Shown one piece after another: positions 34,983 through 35,263 of a DNA stretch of 35,263 bases (position 1 is its first letter; each line of letters opens with the position of its first letter). This DNA is from Bacteroidaceae bacterium (lineage in GTDB: Bacteria; Bacteroidota; Bacteroidia; Bacteroidales; Bacteroidaceae): the NCBI GenBank assembly GCA_024401215.1, contig JAKSLL010000032.1:1-35263 (forward strand). The letters are read 5' to 3'. Position numbers and translations under genes: made by a program. The notes beneath the pieces are model-generated. The model was not told where the DNA came from, searched no databases, and saw nothing but the letters and a program-made list of their open reading frames with translations.

Positions 34983-35140
34983 AACTTCTCAGCGAATGCC
35001 TTTTTCAAACAAGGATTCAACCAAATTCAACCAAAATTTGGCAGTTTTGTTGTTCTTGTATGTGAATTCCCAGAGCCAAAGGCTCTAATTTGGTGGAATT
35101 TGGTTGAATCTTTGTTTAAAAATTATATCGCTGAGTAGTT
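34983..35140. repeat. 158-base imperfect inverted repeat element
   Basis: The outer arms AACTTCTCAGCGA (34983-34995) and TCGCTGAGTAGTT (35128-35140) pair with one mismatch. The middle arms (35006-35038 with 35087-35115) carry tandem ATTCAACCAA units and their mirrored TTGGTTGAAT form. The centre is a perfect AGAGCC-AAA-GGCTCT hairpin (35072-35086). There is no ORF. The 32-base palindromic repeat begins at the very next base. It looks like a MITE-like or structured non-coding element. Confidence 0.7.
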
Positions 35141-35172
35141 ATGGCACCCCCTCCCTCACAGGGAGGGCAGGG
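35141..35172. repeat. 32-base palindromic repeat, right copy
   Basis: This copy is identical to positions 103-134 and directly abuts the 158-base inverted repeat. The perfect 8-bp stem CCCTCCCT/AGGGAGGG has a CAC loop. Confidence 0.8.
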
Positions 35173-35263
35173 AAGCTGTGCAGCCGAATTGTAAAAGACT
35201 TTAAGGGGCAAATAAGAATCTGAAAAATATTGAGATACAAACTAAGTTTGGAATTTATAGCCT

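Noticed and set aside
103-35172. The two identical 32-base repeats as ends of one large mobile element
   Set aside because: The intervening DNA is mostly core genes (dcw cluster, gyrB, rpsT, recO) with no integrase or transposase. A dispersed short palindromic repeat explains the two copies better.

Overview
The window looks like chromosomal DNA of a member of the Bacteroidales, most likely Prevotella or a close relative. The evidence is the set of TAnnTTTG -7 promoter elements, the near absence of Shine-Dalgarno sequences, Bacteroidota-type FtsL, FtsQ, MraY and FtsA proteins, the neighbouring gyrB, rpsT and tRNA-Glu, and a carbohydrate-degradation locus run by a periplasmic-propeller/AraC regulator. 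The genus is inferred from protein character, not from a database match.

Layout. Positions 1-1224 hold no gene but are rich in short repeats and palindromes, ending in the promoter of the division cluster with a probable MraZ operator. Positions 1225-17891 carry a complete, co-directional dcw cluster: mraZ, rsmH, an ftsL-like gene, ftsI, murE, mraY, murD, ftsW, murG, murC, ftsQ, ftsA and ftsZ. It encodes the cytoplasmic steps from UDP-MurNAc to UDP-MurNAc-tripeptide (meso-diaminopimelate type), lipid I and lipid II synthesis, the septal synthase pair FtsW/FtsI, and the FtsQ/FtsL and FtsA/FtsZ scaffold. A strong hairpin terminator closes it. Convergent to it lie gyrB, rpsT and tRNA-Glu(UUC) on the minus strand, with recO diverging from the tRNA promoter.

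Positions 22187-25066 are accessory: a membrane-anchored helical protein with a highly structured leader, and a convergent pair made of a small zinc-ribbon protein and a secreted protein with a beta-rich N-terminal domain, a Pro-rich tract and TolA-like Ala/Lys/Glu repeats. I cannot assign a function to any of these three.

Positions 25255-34811 form a compact pectin locus. A one-piece membrane regulator (periplasmic propeller, one TM helix, coiled coil, AraC HTH, no kinase or receiver) is divergent from a rhamnogalacturonan I lyase (PL11) that carries autotransporter-type repeats and a type IX-like C-terminal sorting motif. A family 2 glycoside hydrolase with a discoidin-like domain and a non-canonical GNK motif follows. 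No SusC/SusD pair is visible. The last 450 bases hold another long inverted repeat and a second copy of a 32-base palindromic repeat also present at positions 103-134.

The best candidates for something undescribed are the zinc-ribbon/TolA-like pair, the kinase-less one-piece propeller regulator, the surface lyase with passenger-type repeats, and the competing hairpins before the 22187 gene.
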